From a virus: a DNA stretch of 25,533 nt. The stretch spans positions 1 to 25,533 of the IMG/VR virus record IMGVR_UViG_3300008448_000567; one strand, 5' to 3'. Each line of letters starts with the position of its first letter. Within the stretch, counting starts at the first letter, position 1. The notes under the pieces were generated by a model that saw nothing but the letters and a program-made list of their open reading frames with translations, was not told the origin of the DNA and searched no databases. A program made the translations under genes and the position numbers. Shown here piece by piece: positions 9,666 through 18,715 of the stretch.

Positions 9666-10476
9666 GTATAAGATTCTAAGGTCTAGTTTAGACAAACAAA
9701 TTGATATTCCAATTGAAATCAAATGGGACATTTATGGTCAAGAAGATGAGTTGGAAAAATTCCAAGAGGATGTGGTAGAACAAGCCATTGGAAAACCTAA
9801 GGACTTCGAATTAGCAAGATTCCAAAATAAAATATACAATAATTCTTTCGATACTTCTGTAAATTATCAATTTTATTTTTATACAGGACTGACAAATGAA
9901 ATAAATAATTCAGTGCAATCTGATTGGGGGATAACTTATTTGTCGCAAGGTTTCACTAACGAAGAAATTTATTATACAACAAAACCTTTTTTAAAATCTT
10001 TTTTCAAATTAGATTTTTACGATACAACGAGTACTAATACTCAAAGAATATTTTTCTCAATAATTTTACCAGCTAATCAAAGTAAAGATGCTCAGTTTTC
10101 TATATCTCCTTATTTACCATTAGTTAATGTTAGTATCCCGATATATAATTTGGATTATGTAAATCAAAAAGAAGGTTATTTCCTGTATTGGTTGAAATCC
10201 AGAGAGTTTTTCAACATCGACACATTCTATATGAGGGCTAAATTCTTTAACGGTTCTACAGGACAATTTATAACCTTAATGAATAGAAGTCAGGCTTCAC
10301 CACAACTAGTTTCAACAAAGTACAGTTTTGATTCAAGTAAATATTTGTATTATAAAGTTGTAATGGATTATAACGATTACACATATCAAATATTCGACAC
10401 TGTGGGTCCAACACAAGTAAGGGTAGGAAGTCTAACAAACCCAATAAAATTTTATGAGTATATAAATCCCGCATAA
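9652..10476 (+). CDS. Probable structural protein, unknown family
   Basis: A 274-residue protein without recognisable family. The start is placed at ATG 9652 (MNVSKYKILRSSLDKQ), inside the end of the preceding gene; the frame is also open from a TTG at 9634, and a GTG at 9658 is another option. Residues 10-60 are charged and possibly helical (EIKWDIYGQEDELEKF, FELARFQNKIYNNS); the rest is rich in Tyr, Phe and Asn with beta-like pattern. Its TAA shares a base with the next ATG (TAATG at 10474-10478), indicating coupled translation. It lies mid-way in the baseplate block, so a small wedge or accessory tail protein is plausible, but nothing shows its function. Confidence 0.65.
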   Translation: MNVSKYKILRSSLDKQIDIPIEIKWDIYGQEDELEKFQEDVVEQAIGKPKDFELARFQNKIYNNSFDTSVNYQFYFYTGLTNEINNSVQSDWGITYLSQGFTNEEIYYTTKPFLKSFFKLDFYDTTSTNTQRIFFSIILPANQSKDAQFSISPYLPLVNVSIPIYNLDYVNQKEGYFLYWLKSREFFNIDTFYMRAKFFNGSTGQFITLMNRSQASPQLVSTKYSFDSSKYLYYKVVMDYNDYTYQIFDTVGPTQVRVGSLTNPIKFYEYINPA

Positions 10477-11672
10477 TGGAAGAACAGAAGTACTACATAA
10501 AAATATCTCCTGAAGTAATCTTAAGTGATTTACAAACTGTAATATATACGGCAAGTACTGGTGTTACTTATACTTTAGATGAGGCTTGTTGTGATTTCAC
10601 ATCTTTTACAGAAAATTATTTTTACACAACAGGTCAAACTAAGGTTTATTTAAGAATGTCTGAAGTTGTTACAGGTGCAACAAGTGGTACTTCTTTGATG
10701 ACAGGTTTAACCATCCCAGTTTTGTTCACCCAAAATACAGTTGATGTTGGATATTATTCAGTCTTTGATGGTGCTATAGTACAAAAAGACGTTGTAACAA
10801 ACTTCGTATTTTCTGCAGTTACGGGTGCAAATTCGTCCACTATTTATTTATATAACACATCAGATACACAATTTAAAAAATTCCTCAAAGGGTCCACATT
10901 CAAAATAGATTGGGGGGACAATACACCCGTGCAATTTATTACAAGTTTAGCACCAAACTATTTATCCCATACTTATCCTGCAACCCCACAAACATATAAG
11001 ATATCTATGACAGGTTCATCCAATTTTGGAATATCTGTTGTAGAGAAGTATGTATATGTACCTTTTACAGGAACAACCATACCCAACCCCAACGGCACTG
11101 CGTACTTCATACCACAAGGAGGTAGTTGGTCAGGTATACCAATATCCTACGATTACATATTTTCTGGAGACTCCAATCCCAACTTAGAAGATTATTTAAT
11201 TAATGAATTTACAACAATACCTTTCTATATTTCAGGTTATACAAAATCGAGTATCAATGACTTAGCTCAGTACAAAGGTAATGAAATAAGGAACGGAAAA
11301 TCCTTCAAGTTAAACCAAAGCATAACAGGTGCTAGTAATAGTGTCGGTATATATAGAGGGGAAACACCTGATGGATTAGCGGTGGCATACACATTGAATG
11401 GGATAGACTATTTTGATTACACCGATGGAACTACAGTATATGTAGTAGAATCATCTGGACTTACACAAAACAACTTGATACTCACTGCGATTACGAAAGA
11501 AGAATATCTACTTAATGTAGTCGACCAACCTGAAATATTTTCGAACGTTTATATAGAAAGGGGAAAAGTTTCTCCTTTCGAAAAAGTCAGAAGACTAAAC
11601 GAAGTATCAACTTTAGGGGGATTAGTATCATATGGATATGGTTTTTTTAAAGTCGAAAAAAATCAATCATAA
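10476..11672 (+). CDS. PKD-domain structural protein
   Basis: A 398-residue protein of a tail/baseplate block. Its clearest feature is a PKD-like beta-sandwich at about residues 140-180: FKIDWGDNTPVQF, then SHTYP and TYKISMTG, which follows the family pattern D-W-G-D-x-T ... H-x-Y ... T-Y-x-I/V-x-x. PKD domains are Ig-like modules used in surface binding and as spacers. The N-terminus (MEEQKYYIKISPEVILSD) and the C-terminal part are not recognised; the C-terminal 100 residues hold a more charged, mixed section (IYIERG-like and FEKVRRLNEVS). ATG overlaps the upstream TAA by one base. It is probably part of the tail appendage; whether it binds a receptor cannot be told from sequence. Confidence 0.7.
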   Translation: MEEQKYYIKISPEVILSDLQTVIYTASTGVTYTLDEACCDFTSFTENYFYTTGQTKVYLRMSEVVTGATSGTSLMTGLTIPVLFTQNTVDVGYYSVFDGAIVQKDVVTNFVFSAVTGANSSTIYLYNTSDTQFKKFLKGSTFKIDWGDNTPVQFITSLAPNYLSHTYPATPQTYKISMTGSSNFGISVVEKYVYVPFTGTTIPNPNGTAYFIPQGGSWSGIPISYDYIFSGDSNPNLEDYLINEFTTIPFYISGYTKSSINDLAQYKGNEIRNGKSFKLNQSITGASNSVGIYRGETPDGLAVAYTLNGIDYFDYTDGTTVYVVESSGLTQNNLILTAITKEEYLLNVVDQPEIFSNVYIERGKVSPFEKVRRLNEVSTLGGLVSYGYGFFKVEKNQS

Positions 11673-11673
11673 C

Positions 11674-11681
11674 TATTTATA
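11674..11681 (+). promoter_or_regulatory. TATTTATA motif before the 302-residue gene
   Basis: TATTTATA in the 21-bp gap after a TAA at 11670-11672, followed by TAAAAAATTAAT and the ATG at 11694, 12 nt after the octamer. It is the same element as at other junctions, in the same orientation as the gene it precedes. A near copy also occurs inside the upstream coding region around 10843, so the motif is not exclusive to gaps. Confidence 0.4.
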
Positions 11682-11693
11682 TAAAAAATTAAT

Positions 11694-12602
11694 ATGGCAA
11701 CAGGAAGTTACGGAACCATAAGACCAGCCGATGTCTCACCCGAGGACGTGGAAATAATTCTTAACTATACGGAAAGTAGAGATTCTACAGACAATTTTGT
11801 ATTAACAACCCTAAACCCATTGGATGTATTAACACCTTATTTCAATAATTCCAATACAGGAGGAAATGCTGATGTAGAAATTCTTGGTGGTTTGTACAAC
11901 CTTAAGTTACCTGCGGACCAATTCAATGCACTGGGTATTTATAACATATACATAAGACCAGCACAAATAAGAACATCCATAACTGACTGCGGGGTGTTGT
12001 CAGCATTACCAAATGTTAAAGGTTTAATTTTTAACATTGAAGGTGTACCAACACAATTCAAAAATAAATTTGTCGCTCAAGGATTGGTAGGTTTTAGAAT
12101 CGAATATCTCAATGCGGATGGTTCCAAAATACCTAATTTTTTTAGAATTATCACATCCTCTTTTTTTTGTGAACCTGTTTTAGAAAACCAAACAAACAGT
12201 TCTCAAAAAGCGATAAGATATAGATATGTGGACGGTGCGACAAACCTTTTGTTTTGTACATTATCTCCGTCATCAGCGCCTAGCAATAAACCAAATGCCA
12301 CACCTTTTATAGGTCAACCCGCACAGAATGTAATTATCACTAATACTTATTTCAATCCGATAAGTATTGAGGTAGAAATAGTAGAAAATGATACATCCAC
12401 ATTAGCGATTGCTCTTTTAGGAAACCAAACCAAATCAATCGAGGATGGTATCTATACTATGTATGATGGTGATAATAACATATTTAGACAATACAACTTA
12501 TATGAAATCAGAGATGAATTCAATAGTTTATTGTATGAGGTAAGACAAGACAGAGGTGATAACATAGATTATAGTAAAAACTTTACAAATATTACTGAGT
12601 AA
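11694..12602 (+). CDS. Probable baseplate/tail protein, unknown family
   Basis: A 302-residue protein I do not recognise. It begins MATGSYGTIRPADVSPEDVE, has a central segment with IYIRPAQIRTSITDCGVL and VAQGLVGFRIEYLNADG, and ends with an acidic, mixed stretch (YNLYEIRDEFNSLLYEVRQ). The well-behaved mix of strands and charged residues, without low complexity, looks like an assembled baseplate component rather than a fibre. Its TAA shares one base with the next gene's ATG (TAATG at 12600-12604), so the two are translationally coupled. A structural role is inferred from context between baseplate and tail-protein-I-like genes. Confidence 0.65.
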   Translation: MATGSYGTIRPADVSPEDVEIILNYTESRDSTDNFVLTTLNPLDVLTPYFNNSNTGGNADVEILGGLYNLKLPADQFNALGIYNIYIRPAQIRTSITDCGVLSALPNVKGLIFNIEGVPTQFKNKFVAQGLVGFRIEYLNADGSKIPNFFRIITSSFFCEPVLENQTNSSQKAIRYRYVDGATNLLFCTLSPSSAPSNKPNATPFIGQPAQNVIITNTYFNPISIEVEIVENDTSTLAIALLGNQTKSIEDGIYTMYDGDNNIFRQYNLYEIRDEFNSLLYEVRQDRGDNIDYSKNFTNITE

Positions 12603-15580
12603 TGGCTAAAAAATATACTTGCCCCCCACAACAAGCAACTGCAGACAACACTTTTTCTGACAATTTGGTAGGTTTTCAAATTGTTGACGGGGGCGGTTTA
12701 ACTCAAGGTAATTTTAATTTTACAGTATCTATCACAGAAAAATCGAACAGAGATTTTGTTATAGGTACTTTTTCAGAACCAATTACATTAGATTCTATAG
12801 GGATTACTTCAGTTGAGGAGTCAAAAGCAATCATTGAAAAAAACTTTCAGGTCTACCCAAATTTTGATTTGAGTAAGGTTACTTCTTTTTCACAATATGG
12901 TTCATTAGTAAAAAGAATGGCCGTTTCCCTTACAAAAATAATTAATTTCTTTCCCGCATCCATCGATATTTTCTTCCAACAGAAAAATTATTTGACTGGT
13001 TCGACAGCAACAAATATAGTTTTTGATGAGGTAAATAATCAAACAACATTCTCTATAAATGTAGATAACATCGTTAATCCTTTCGGAATCGATTTTTCAA
13101 TAAACGCGGCAAGGAACCTAACACTGAGTGAATATCCAATCTCTAAGTATAGAGATATGGTTACAAATGCTAATTCATATAGTTTATATCTGAATGGTAA
13201 TAATTATAGTGTTTCCTTTTTAACCCCCACTCAAAGTATTTCTGCTGGAACTTTAACACTTTCAGTTGTTGGTGACCCATTTTCAGGTCAAACCATCTCA
13301 TACTCGGATTTGACTATAAGACTTAATCCCATGACCACTGAGATGGTTTTTAACCAAGATTTTGATGAGGTCGAAAAATTTATATTGAATAGAAAAAATT
13401 TCCCAATTTACACCGCTTATTTTACAGTTGTCAAAGAAACAGAGGCGGGAATTCCATTTATCACAACTGACAGTGTGACTTGGCCTTTATATGGTCCTTG
13501 GAATATTGATATATTTACATCTAACTTTACAATTTACGCTGAAAAATTAAATGACATTTGTGAAAACTTCGACCGATTCAGGACGGATTTAATTGTAAGA
13601 TTTCTAACTACAGGAGCATTTAAAGACTTCGATACGGACGACCAAAAAATTACAAAAATTTTACAAATTTATGGTAGGAGTTTTGACCAAGTAAAAAAAT
13701 TCATAGACGCTCTTGCTTACATGAATTCTGTAAATTATAATATTCAAAATGATATACCATCCCAATTATTAAAAAATTTATCTCAAACCCTCGGTTGGTC
13801 GTCACCAATATCTCCAATCACTAACGAAAATTTTTTGGATTCGGTCTTCAATAACAATACTCCGAGTCAATTTGCCGGTAAACCAACATCTCAAACGCCT
13901 GATGAAATTAATTATCAGTTTTACAGAAATTTAATTTTAAATTCAGCATATCTTTTCAAATCCAAAGGAACTAGAAGTTCAATACAAAATTTATTGAGAT
14001 TAGTAGGAGCCCCCGAGGCTTTAGTTGATTTTAATGAATACATCTATGTTGCGGACCAAAAAATTAATATGTCTCAATTCAATGAGCAATTTGCTCAAAT
14101 CGAAGGCGGTACATATGCCGTTGATTTACCTGTTTTGGAACCAAGTAATACATTTAGGATTTTGGGTCGAGAATTTACAGGTTTTACAATTCAAACAACA
14201 ATTGAAGATGTTAACCTGGGAAGGGACGATTTTCCTGTCGATGATGAAGGATACCCCAAAGCACCTGAGGACACAGAAAATTTCTACTTCCAACAAGGTG
14301 CTGGTTGGTTCGAAAGAACCCCACAACATAGGTCAAACGAAGTTTTCGATTCAACCTCGAGTACCTTTACAGGTGCTAATCCAAATATACAGACACGATT
14401 AGAAAATTTCTCTTATGGTCAAAAATACTTTGATAGATTCAGAGACTTTCCTTATACTGATTTAGGGTTTTCGATATCAAGAGTTAAGGATAATAAAAAA
14501 AGTTGGGTAGATAGTGAAACAGGATTAAGAAGAAATACTGACGGTAACAATTCATTTTATTTTGTTGATGAAGAAAAATTAGTTCTTAATGCAAAAAATG
14601 TTGACGTTTTTTTAAACCCTGGACAGGCCTTAAATTATGATGTTTGGTATTTATCCCTTAATTATAACTATCCAATCACATTTAGTGGTTATTCAATAAG
14701 TGGTAACTGTTATTGTCCTACATATCTTAACCCCACAATTTTGGATAAAACTCTAATTGACCCAAATCCAATTGACAAAACGTTTTTTGAGTTTGCTCAG
14801 ACATTTTGGCAAAACATGATAAATGTTAGAGATAGACAATATATTACAAATGGTAAAACTGGTGGATATCCCACATTAGAATCAGTTTATTGGAAATACC
14901 TTAAATCTATAGACTTTGCTAATATACCCGATAGTTTATTTACCTATCAAAAAATGATTGATTATGTAAGAGGTTTGGGTGATTATTGGATAAGACTTGT
15001 GGAACAAATGGTACCAGCAACCACTTTGTGGAATACAGGAACAAGATTTGAAAACTCAGCATTTCACAGACAAAAATTTGTGTGGAGAAGACAAAGAGGT
15101 TGTCAAATTATACCTGTACCATGTAATCCATGTACTTTAATTGGACCTATTTTGACAATAGATTGTCCACAAGCATCAACAATATGTGATATATATCCTT
15201 GGACATCAAATCTAACAATTCAGAGCAATTTCGGTGAGGTATTAAATCAGGTGGTTAATTCATATACAAATAATCCTTTATGTGATGTTAACTCACTACA
15301 ATCCAACTGGTATGTTAATATTAGTTTAGGTGGTTCTACAATCATTAATCACAATTTCTTTACAGGTTTAGGTCTTAACTTTCCAAATATAAGTTATCCA
15401 AGTGCATCTTTATGGTTGTCATCTTTAGAAACTCAATTAGATAATTTATTTTCTTACGGATTAGACTATATTATTTCAGGTAATCAAGTAACAGTGTATA
15501 CTATTACTTGTGATGGGTTGAATCTGAATTCAGAATTCAAAATAAATGTGGGAATAGATTTCTCAATAACTTGCGTATAA
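12602..15580 (+). CDS. Tail protein I-like baseplate protein with C-terminal adhesin-type domain
   Basis: A 992-residue protein. Residues about 446-480 (LILNSAYLFKSKGTRSSIQN, then LLRLVGAPEALVDFNEY) match the KGT-containing motif of phage tail protein I and related baseplate-periphery proteins, which connect the baseplate to tail fibres. The preceding helical region (DFDTDDQKITKILQIYGRSF, DQVKKFIDALAYM) fits the same family. A Cys cluster follows at about 837-862 (GCQIIPVPCNPC, then DC and IC). The last 90 residues resemble the C-terminus of the next gene (shared pattern F-F/Y-T ... LN ... PS-x-SLW-x-S, N-x-x-TV-x-T-x-x-C, final I-x-C). The protein is much longer than tail protein I, so this is probably a fusion. 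The stop lies 3 bp before the next gene. Confidence 0.7.
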   Translation: MAKKYTCPPQQATADNTFSDNLVGFQIVDGGGLTQGNFNFTVSITEKSNRDFVIGTFSEPITLDSIGITSVEESKAIIEKNFQVYPNFDLSKVTSFSQYGSLVKRMAVSLTKIINFFPASIDIFFQQKNYLTGSTATNIVFDEVNNQTTFSINVDNIVNPFGIDFSINAARNLTLSEYPISKYRDMVTNANSYSLYLNGNNYSVSFLTPTQSISAGTLTLSVVGDPFSGQTISYSDLTIRLNPMTTEMVFNQDFDEVEKFILNRKNFPIYTAYFTVVKETEAGIPFITTDSVTWPLYGPWNIDIFTSNFTIYAEKLNDICENFDRFRTDLIVRFLTTGAFKDFDTDDQKITKILQIYGRSFDQVKKFIDALAYMNSVNYNIQNDIPSQLLKNLSQTLGWSSPISPITNENFLDSVFNNNTPSQFAGKPTSQTPDEINYQFYRNLILNSAYLFKSKGTRSSIQNLLRLVGAPEALVDFNEYIYVADQKINMSQFNEQFAQIEGGTYAVDLPVLEPSNTFRILGREFTGFTIQTTIEDVNLGRDDFPVDDEGYPKAPEDTENFYFQQGAGWFERTPQHRSNEVFDSTSSTFTGANPNIQTRLENFSYGQKYFDRFRDFPYTDLGFSISRVKDNKKSWVDSETGLRRNTDGNNSFYFVDEEKLVLNAKNVDVFLNPGQALNYDVWYLSLNYNYPITFSGYSISGNCYCPTYLNPTILDKTLIDPNPIDKTFFEFAQTFWQNMINVRDRQYITNGKTGGYPTLESVYWKYLKSIDFANIPDSLFTYQKMIDYVRGLGDYWIRLVEQMVPATTLWNTGTRFENSAFHRQKFVWRRQRGCQIIPVPCNPCTLIGPILTIDCPQASTICDIYPWTSNLTIQSNFGEVLNQVVNSYTNNPLCDVNSLQSNWYVNISLGGSTIINHNFFTGLGLNFPNISYPSASLWLSSLETQLDNLFSYGLDYIISGNQVTVYTITCDGLNLNSEFKINVGIDFSITCV

Positions 15581-15583
15581 TAG

Positions 15584-17881
15584 ATGCCTTGTTCATATAG
15601 TTTTAATCAATTTTCAGTAACAGGGGACTGTGAAAATAACGGTTCAGGAGGTTTTACACTTTATTTATCCTCGACCTCTGAACCTATGAGTATAACTTGG
15701 TTGTTACCAAACCCATACCCACCAGGTATCGGTGGACCACAAGTTGAGACTCCGATTTATAATGGTTCATATACATATGTTGGGGTTCCGGCTGGAACTT
15801 ATGTATTTACTGTCAACGATAGTTGTGGAAGTCCCACCGTAACGACTGAAAATAACAGACAAACTATAAGTATAACGGTTTCATCAGGTACATCTTGTGT
15901 AAACATAGGTAATGTTGTGAATACGAGTTGTGGTCAAGATAATGGTTCATTAGAGGCTACGGTTGCAAATACTAATGGTACTGTAACATATAGACTATAT
16001 TTAGAAAATAATAATAACAGAGTCACTCCTGTAGAAACACCACCTAACGAACCATCAGACCCTGACCTCATCAGATTAGAAGTTTTAGATTCCGATGTAT
16101 TTGTGTTTGAAAATCTACCTTATGGTATATATTACGTAATTGCTGACGACGGAGGTGGTTGTACAGGAAGAAGTGAAAACGTAATAATACAATCATCAGT
16201 CGGAATTAACTATGGTACTTACGTAGTAAATGATGCTGATTGTGGAAATGTGGCAACAGGTGTTGGTAAGATATTGGTGACAGGTTTGACAGGTACTCCA
16301 CCTTATACATATTTGTGGCAAGGAGTTACAAGTCCACAGTATTTGATAGATACGGGACAAAGTTTGACGGGAAGTTCTATTACTGGACTTACGGCGGGAT
16401 TTTATTCAGTTCTTATTACCGATTCCAAAGGATGTGAATTATCCACAACCGTAGAAGTAATAGAAAAACAACCAGTATCCATTGCGACAGTAAGTTCTAG
16501 TCCTCCGACTTGTTTTGACACTAATGGTTCAATAACAGTAACGGTAATTAATGGTACAGGTCCTTACAGATATAGTATACCATCTTTACCATTTACAGAT
16601 ATAAGTTACTCTCAAACATATACGTTCAATAATTTACCTGGTGGTTTTTACCAAGTATTTGTTACGGATGCCGCCTTATGTTCTGATAATGAAACGACTC
16701 AAGTAAATCAATCTAATAGTTTTGCGATTAGGAGTATAAATACAACACCTCCGACCTGTGGAAATTCAAATGGTTCCTTGACCGCAACTATTGTAGGTAA
16801 TGCTAGTGCCACTTATACGTATATACTCAGTGGAGCAAACGGCTCTGTACAAACTTATTCAGGTTCATTAGAGAGAACATTTAATAATTTAAGTCCACAA
16901 AATTATTTACTTACGATAACTGACGGAGTTTGTACATACACAAATGTTTATGACTTATCAAGTCAGTCTTTATTCACGATTACAACATCAATTACTGGAA
17001 CAACCTGTGGCAACAATAATGGTGCAATTACAATTACTAAGTCAACAGGCGGAACAGCCCCATTTATATTCTCAATTCAAGATAATTTAGGTAACAACAA
17101 TCAATCCTCATCCAACACATCTTTAAGTTCCTTTACATTTAATAATTTGGCAAGCGGGTCTTATATAGGATTAGTTGAGGATAGTAAAGGTTGTGAAGAA
17201 TACGTATACTTCGATATAGATGATAGTGAAAACGTATACTTTATTTTGATACCAACAGACTCAACAACAGGTTCAAATGGTCAAATACTTGCTAATATAT
17301 TCCAAGGTACACCTCCCTTTACACTTACATGGTCATCAAATGTAAATAATCAAACAGGAACTACAGTTACAAACCTCTCGGCGGGTACTTATACCCTCAC
17401 AGTTCAAGATTCGGCAGGTTGTGTTTTATCTAATTCTGTAACCTTACAAGGCAATTATGTTGCATCGAATTTTTCAGTCTTCAACATATGCGATAGTACA
17501 ATAGCATCAACAGATGAATTGACTGAAAGAACACTTGGAAAAATGTTGGTTGAAGGATATATAGATTTAACATCAGGTTGTACTAATTGTTTGATGAATT
17601 CGGCAATTTTCTCTGCAGTAACTACTGTTGCTGGAAGTGCGTTTACTCAATCATTCTATACTGCAACAACATTAAATACAGTACCGAGTGAATCTTTATG
17701 GGCGTCTACAGTACAAACTTTACTAAGTGGTGTTACAGGTGTCGGAACTGTGACTATTAACACAAATGATAATACAATAACGGTTGATACGGATTGTGAA
17801 GAATCAACTAACGGTCTTGCAAACCAAAATATAGTGGTACAATTAAAAATTGTTTACGACATAGATTGTGAAAGTTGTTAG
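15584..17881 (+). CDS. SprB-repeat adhesin-like tail protein
   Basis: A 765-residue protein made of about seven tandem Ig-like units of 75-100 residues, starting near residues 1, 106, 208, 299, 380, 464 and 551. Typical units have C-x(2-4)-NGS/A near the start, a TPPYTYLW / GPYRYSI / TPPFTLTW strand, then a NLPGGFYQVFVTD or LSAGTYTLTVQDSAGC end. This is the pattern of SprB repeats, known from Bacteroidetes gliding adhesins and secreted surface proteins. The C-terminal 140 residues form a different domain that resembles the C-terminus of the upstream 992-residue protein. There is no signal peptide, T9SS sorting domain or membrane segment, so virion association is more likely than secretion. 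It is probably a tail fibre or adhesin that contacts the host surface. It ends in TAG, 3 bp before the next ATG. Confidence 0.75.
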   Translation: MPCSYSFNQFSVTGDCENNGSGGFTLYLSSTSEPMSITWLLPNPYPPGIGGPQVETPIYNGSYTYVGVPAGTYVFTVNDSCGSPTVTTENNRQTISITVSSGTSCVNIGNVVNTSCGQDNGSLEATVANTNGTVTYRLYLENNNNRVTPVETPPNEPSDPDLIRLEVLDSDVFVFENLPYGIYYVIADDGGGCTGRSENVIIQSSVGINYGTYVVNDADCGNVATGVGKILVTGLTGTPPYTYLWQGVTSPQYLIDTGQSLTGSSITGLTAGFYSVLITDSKGCELSTTVEVIEKQPVSIATVSSSPPTCFDTNGSITVTVINGTGPYRYSIPSLPFTDISYSQTYTFNNLPGGFYQVFVTDAALCSDNETTQVNQSNSFAIRSINTTPPTCGNSNGSLTATIVGNASATYTYILSGANGSVQTYSGSLERTFNNLSPQNYLLTITDGVCTYTNVYDLSSQSLFTITTSITGTTCGNNNGAITITKSTGGTAPFIFSIQDNLGNNNQSSSNTSLSSFTFNNLASGSYIGLVEDSKGCEEYVYFDIDDSENVYFILIPTDSTTGSNGQILANIFQGTPPFTLTWSSNVNNQTGTTVTNLSAGTYTLTVQDSAGCVLSNSVTLQGNYVASNFSVFNICDSTIASTDELTERTLGKMLVEGYIDLTSGCTNCLMNSAIFSAVTTVAGSAFTQSFYTATTLNTVPSESLWASTVQTLLSGVTGVGTVTINTNDNTITVDTDCEESTNGLANQNIVVQLKIVYDIDCESC

Positions 17882-17884
17882 AAA

Positions 17885-18625
17885 ATGCAAAATATAGTTA
17901 TATCATCAATAACAGGTCTAACACCCCCATATTTAATTTACATATGTGATGCTTTAGGTAATAATTGTCAATTGGTAGAGACGATAACTTCTAATGTACC
18001 ACCGATTGATGTAATACAATTACCTGATTTTTTTAGCGGCGCTCCCTCAGTTTCTTTAAAGATTATAGAAACAAATGTTCCTTGTGAAAAAAATGTTGAA
18101 GTTGTCTGTTCCTACTTTGGAAATGTGTTATTTACATTTTGTAAATGTAGTGACTTAAGTATATGTAAATATACCGAAACAAATCCATTTTTGACTTTCG
18201 GAAGTGTGGTTTCATTATTGGAATATCCTGAATGTTGGTATTTTTCAGGATATCAATTTACAAATGAGGTGGGTGAAGTTTTAACAGTTAATGGTTTACC
18301 ATATTCCACTTGTCAAGAATGTTATGATACCGTTGCACCCTCATATTTTAGTGCATGTTGTAGTAATTATACATTCACATTTGATGAAACATTTCAGTCT
18401 ACCTTTGACCCCAACATATCTTGGTATGTTCAAATACCTCCATCAGGAACAGGGACAGGAACCGGATATACTGGTTGTACGGTTGTGATTAGTAATTATG
18501 AAACCCCAGACCAAACATACACACAATCCGATTGGAGTAATATAACTAATACAAGTTCTTCACCTGTTTTTCCATTTCCTACTATGAACAGTTGTGATGA
18601 CTGTACCGAGGTCAATCCTTGTTAG
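17885..18625 (+). CDS. Multi-module Cys-rich tail adhesin protein
   Basis: A 246-residue protein of at least three short modules. Module 1 (about 1-75: NIVISSITGLTPPYLIYICD, later NNC, LP and LKIIETN) is clearly homologous to the complete 78-residue protein encoded on the minus strand at 24946-24710. Module 2 (about 80-150) has CWYFSGYQ and ends in a CQECYDT motif. Module 3 (about 155-246) has CC, WYVQIP, TGCTVV and a final CDDCTEVNPC, and resembles the N-terminus of the next gene. The paired cysteines may bind metal or form disulfides. The family is unnamed to me. Position between the SprB-repeat gene and another adhesin-like gene suggests a fibre-associated role. It ends in TAG. Confidence 0.65.
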   Translation: MQNIVISSITGLTPPYLIYICDALGNNCQLVETITSNVPPIDVIQLPDFFSGAPSVSLKIIETNVPCEKNVEVVCSYFGNVLFTFCKCSDLSICKYTETNPFLTFGSVVSLLEYPECWYFSGYQFTNEVGEVLTVNGLPYSTCQECYDTVAPSYFSACCSNYTFTFDETFQSTFDPNISWYVQIPPSGTGTGTGYTGCTVVISNYETPDQTYTQSDWSNITNTSSSPVFPFPTMNSCDDCTEVNPC

Positions 18626-18664
18626 GTTTTTAATAAACCATATTAGATAAAATAGGTATTCAAA

Positions 18665-18672
18665 TATTTATA
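18665..18672 (+). promoter_or_regulatory. TATTTATA motif before the 538-residue gene
   Basis: TATTTATA lies in the 90-bp gap 18626-18715, 43 nt before the ATG at 18716, which is a normal promoter-to-start distance. The rest of the gap is A/T-rich with a TTTTTTTG stretch and no convincing terminator hairpin. Of all copies of this element, this one has the most promoter-like spacing. Confidence 0.4.
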
Positions 18673-18715
18673 ACTGACAAAACAGAATTATTTTTTTGTT
18701 TAAAAGTTATTTTTA

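Noticed and set aside
14025-14402. Plus-strand 125-codon open frame in the tail-protein-I-like gene
   Set aside because: It overlaps the conserved KGT-region gene in another frame and has no coding-like composition.
18626-18715. Rho-independent terminator in the 90-bp gap
   Set aside because: There is a T-run, but the only stem I find (AAACA/TGTTT) is too short and lacks G/C.
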